This document shows, piece by piece, positions 5,063 through 6,484 of a stretch of DNA of 6,484 bases. The notes below the pieces were generated by a model. That model was not told the DNA's origin. It ran no database searches and was given only the letters and a program-made list of their open reading frames with translations. Position 1 is the first letter of the stretch, and each line of letters begins with the position of its first letter. A program made the translations under genes and the position numbers. Source of the stretch: Propionibacterium sp. (GTDB lineage: Bacteria > Actinomycetota > Actinomycetes > Propionibacteriales > Propionibacteriaceae); the NCBI GenBank assembly GCA_012514785.1, contig JAAYZP010000159.1, positions 1-6,484 on the forward strand. The letters run 5' to 3'.

Positions 5063-6484
5063 TTGTTTCGACGCATCGCCATCGTGAATCGCGGTGAAGC
5101 CGCCATGCGGCTCATCCACGCGGTCCGTGACCTCAACGCGGAAAATCTGTACGAGCACCCGATCACCACGATCGCGCTCTACACCGACGCGGAACGCACC
5201 GCCATGTTCGCTCGGGAGGCCGACGAGGCCTACCCGCTCGGCCCCGCCTCCGAACGTCCATACCTGAACCACCAGCTGCTGGCGGAGACGCTGCAGGAGG
5301 CCCGGGCAGACGCCGTCTGGGTCGGGTGGGGCTTCGTCGCCGAGGACGCCGCCTTCGTCGACCTCGTCGAGTCGCTCGGCATCACCTTCATCGGCCCCTC
5401 CGGCGACGCCATGCGCAAGCTGGGCGACAAGATCGGCTCCAAGCTGCTCGCGGAGGAGGTGGGCGTGCCGGTCGCGGCCTGGTCCCGCGGGGGCGTCGAC
5501 ACCCTCGACGACGCCCTCGCCGAGGCGGACCACATCGGCTACCCGCTCATGCTGAAGGCCTCCGCCGGCGGCGGGGGGCGCGGCATCCGTCGCGTCGACT
5601 CGGGCGCCCAGCTCACCGACGCCTACCAGCGCACCCGCGACGAGGCGGAGCGCGCCTTCGGCTCCGGCGTCGTCTTCCTCGAGCGGCTCGTCACCGGTGC
5701 CCGCCACATCGAGGTGCAGATCATCGCCGACTCCCACGGCACGGCCTGGGCGATCGGTGTGCGCGACTGTTCGGTCCAGCGCCGCAACCAGAAGGTCATC
5801 GAAGAGTCCGCCTCCCCGCTGCTCACGAAGGCGCAGGCCGACGAGGTCAAGGCCGCGGCCGAACGCCTCGCGCAGGCCGTCGGCTATGTCGGCGCCGGCA
5901 CCGTCGAGTTCCTCTACCAGCCGGCCGAGCAGCTCTTCGCCTTCCTCGAGGTCAACACCCGACTCCAGGTGGAGCACCCCATCACCGAGGTCACGAACGA
6001 CTTCGACGTCGTCAAGGCCCAGATCCGCGTCGCCGCCGGCGAGGCGCTGGAGGAGCGGCCCACCGAGTTCGGGCACGCCGTCGAGGCCCGGCTCAACGCC
6101 GAGGACGCCGACAACGGTTTCGCCGCGGCTCCGGGCACGGTGCGCCTGCTCGACCTGCCGCTCGGGCCGGGCATCCGGGTGGACACCGGCATCGGCCAGG
6201 GCGACGTGATCCCCCCGGACTACGACTCGATGGTGGCCAAGATCATCGCCTGGGGCCGCGACCGGCCCGAGGCGCTGGCCCGGCTGCGCACCGCGCTGCG
6301 GGAGACGACCGTCGTCATCGAGAACGGCACCACCACCAAGTCCTTCCTGCTGCGGCTGCTGGACCGCAAGGAGCTGGTCTCGGCCAGCGCCGACACCGGC
6401 TGGCTGGACCGCTCCGACGCCGGCTCGGCCGGCCAGCCCGGGCGAGCGGCCGCGGTGGCCCTCCTGGTGGCCGCGATCACCCGC
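5063..6484 (+). CDS. Acyl-CoA carboxylase, biotin carboxylase domain (probably long multidomain form), 3'-truncated
   Basis: The first 474 codons of a biotin-dependent carboxylase; the frame is still open at the window end. The biotin carboxylase part uses ATP and bicarbonate to carboxylate biotin on a carrier domain. Landmarks: RIAIVNRGEAAMR (4-16), VGWGFVAED (87-95), GPSGDAMRKLGDKIGSK (111-127), the ATP-grasp lid KASAGGGGRGIR (165-176) with Lys165, CSVQRRNQKVIEES (236-249), EVNTRLQVEHPITE (296-309) with Glu296, Asn298 and catalytic Arg300, and GHAVEARLNAED (337-348). VNRGEAA instead of the usual ANRGEIA, and the VGWG motif, set it apart from AccC and pyruvate carboxylase. They recall the roughly 1,800-residue actinobacterial proteins with biotin carboxylase, carrier and carboxyltransferase in one chain; this is from memory, and only the first domain is visible. 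Carboxylase function is secure; the fused architecture and acyl-CoA substrate are inferred. Confidence 0.9.
   Translation, partial: MFRRIAIVNRGEAAMRLIHAVRDLNAENLYEHPITTIALYTDAERTAMFAREADEAYPLGPASERPYLNHQLLAETLQEARADAVWVGWGFVAEDAAFVDLVESLGITFIGPSGDAMRKLGDKIGSKLLAEEVGVPVAAWSRGGVDTLDDALAEADHIGYPLMLKASAGGGGRGIRRVDSGAQLTDAYQRTRDEAERAFGSGVVFLERLVTGARHIEVQIIADSHGTAWAIGVRDCSVQRRNQKVIEESASPLLTKAQADEVKAAAERLAQAVGYVGAGTVEFLYQPAEQLFAFLEVNTRLQVEHPITEVTNDFDVVKAQIRVAAGEALEERPTEFGHAVEARLNAEDADNGFAAAPGTVRLLDLPLGPGIRVDTGIGQGDVIPPDYDSMVAKIIAWGRDRPEALARLRTALRETTVVIENGTTTKSFLLRLLDRKELVSASADTGWLDRSDAGSAGQPGRAAAVALLVAAITR

Noticed and set aside
4963..5097. 44-codon ORF (ATG 4963) overlapping the carboxylase start
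   Set aside because: No ribosome binding site, Arg-rich random-looking composition, and no match to a known leader peptide.
4961..6076. Long minus-strand ORF (371 codons) across the carboxylase
   Set aside because: It is the antisense shadow of a strongly conserved biotin carboxylase in GC-rich DNA, and its translation is low-complexity Gly/Asp/Leu-rich with no recognisable domain.

Overview
The window is high-GC bacterial DNA whose codon usage, gene content and protein signatures point to an actinomycete. The signs are a DUF1707 protein, a DinB1-type polymerase IV with a long C-terminal tail, and a long-form acyl-CoA carboxylase beginning RIAIVNRGEAAMR. Propionibacteriales is a guess from overall resemblance only. 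Most of the window is ordinary housekeeping sequence. I found no phage, insertion sequence, CRISPR array or defence island.

Left part (1-3839, all + strand): the 3' two thirds of thyA (thymidylate synthase); a DUF1707/one-TM protein gene interrupted by an in-frame TAG; folA (dihydrofolate reductase); dinB (translesion polymerase IV), whose GTG start overlaps the folA stop; and thpR (2H-type RNA 2',3'-cyclic phosphodiesterase). ThyA turns methylene-THF into DHF while making dTMP, and FolA regenerates THF, so the two form the thymidylate cycle. DinB is translationally coupled to FolA. The thpR gene follows only 11 nt after dinB. Four genes here (DUF1707, folA, dinB, thpR) have no visible Shine-Dalgarno sequence. 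Three of them have a -10-like hexamer 6-8 nt before the start codon, which suggests leaderless transcripts.

Middle (3840-4000): a class II tRNA-Leu(UAG), followed by a perfect 22-bp inverted repeat with an 8-nt loop. The repeat separates it from a convergent gene and is probably a bidirectional terminator.

Right part (4001-6484): a minus-strand D-hexose-6-phosphate mutarotase with a good ribosome binding site. Next is a 222-nt divergent intergenic region with a probable promoter for the mutarotase and a small palindrome. Last is the first 474 codons of a biotin-carboxylase-containing acyl-CoA carboxylase on the + strand, starting at TTG behind a perfect AAGGAGG and running off the window.

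The observations most worth a second look are the amber codon in the DUF1707 gene, the folA-dinB overlap, the DinB tail, stop codons that double as -10 elements, and the long perfect hairpin. None of these shows a new system by itself.
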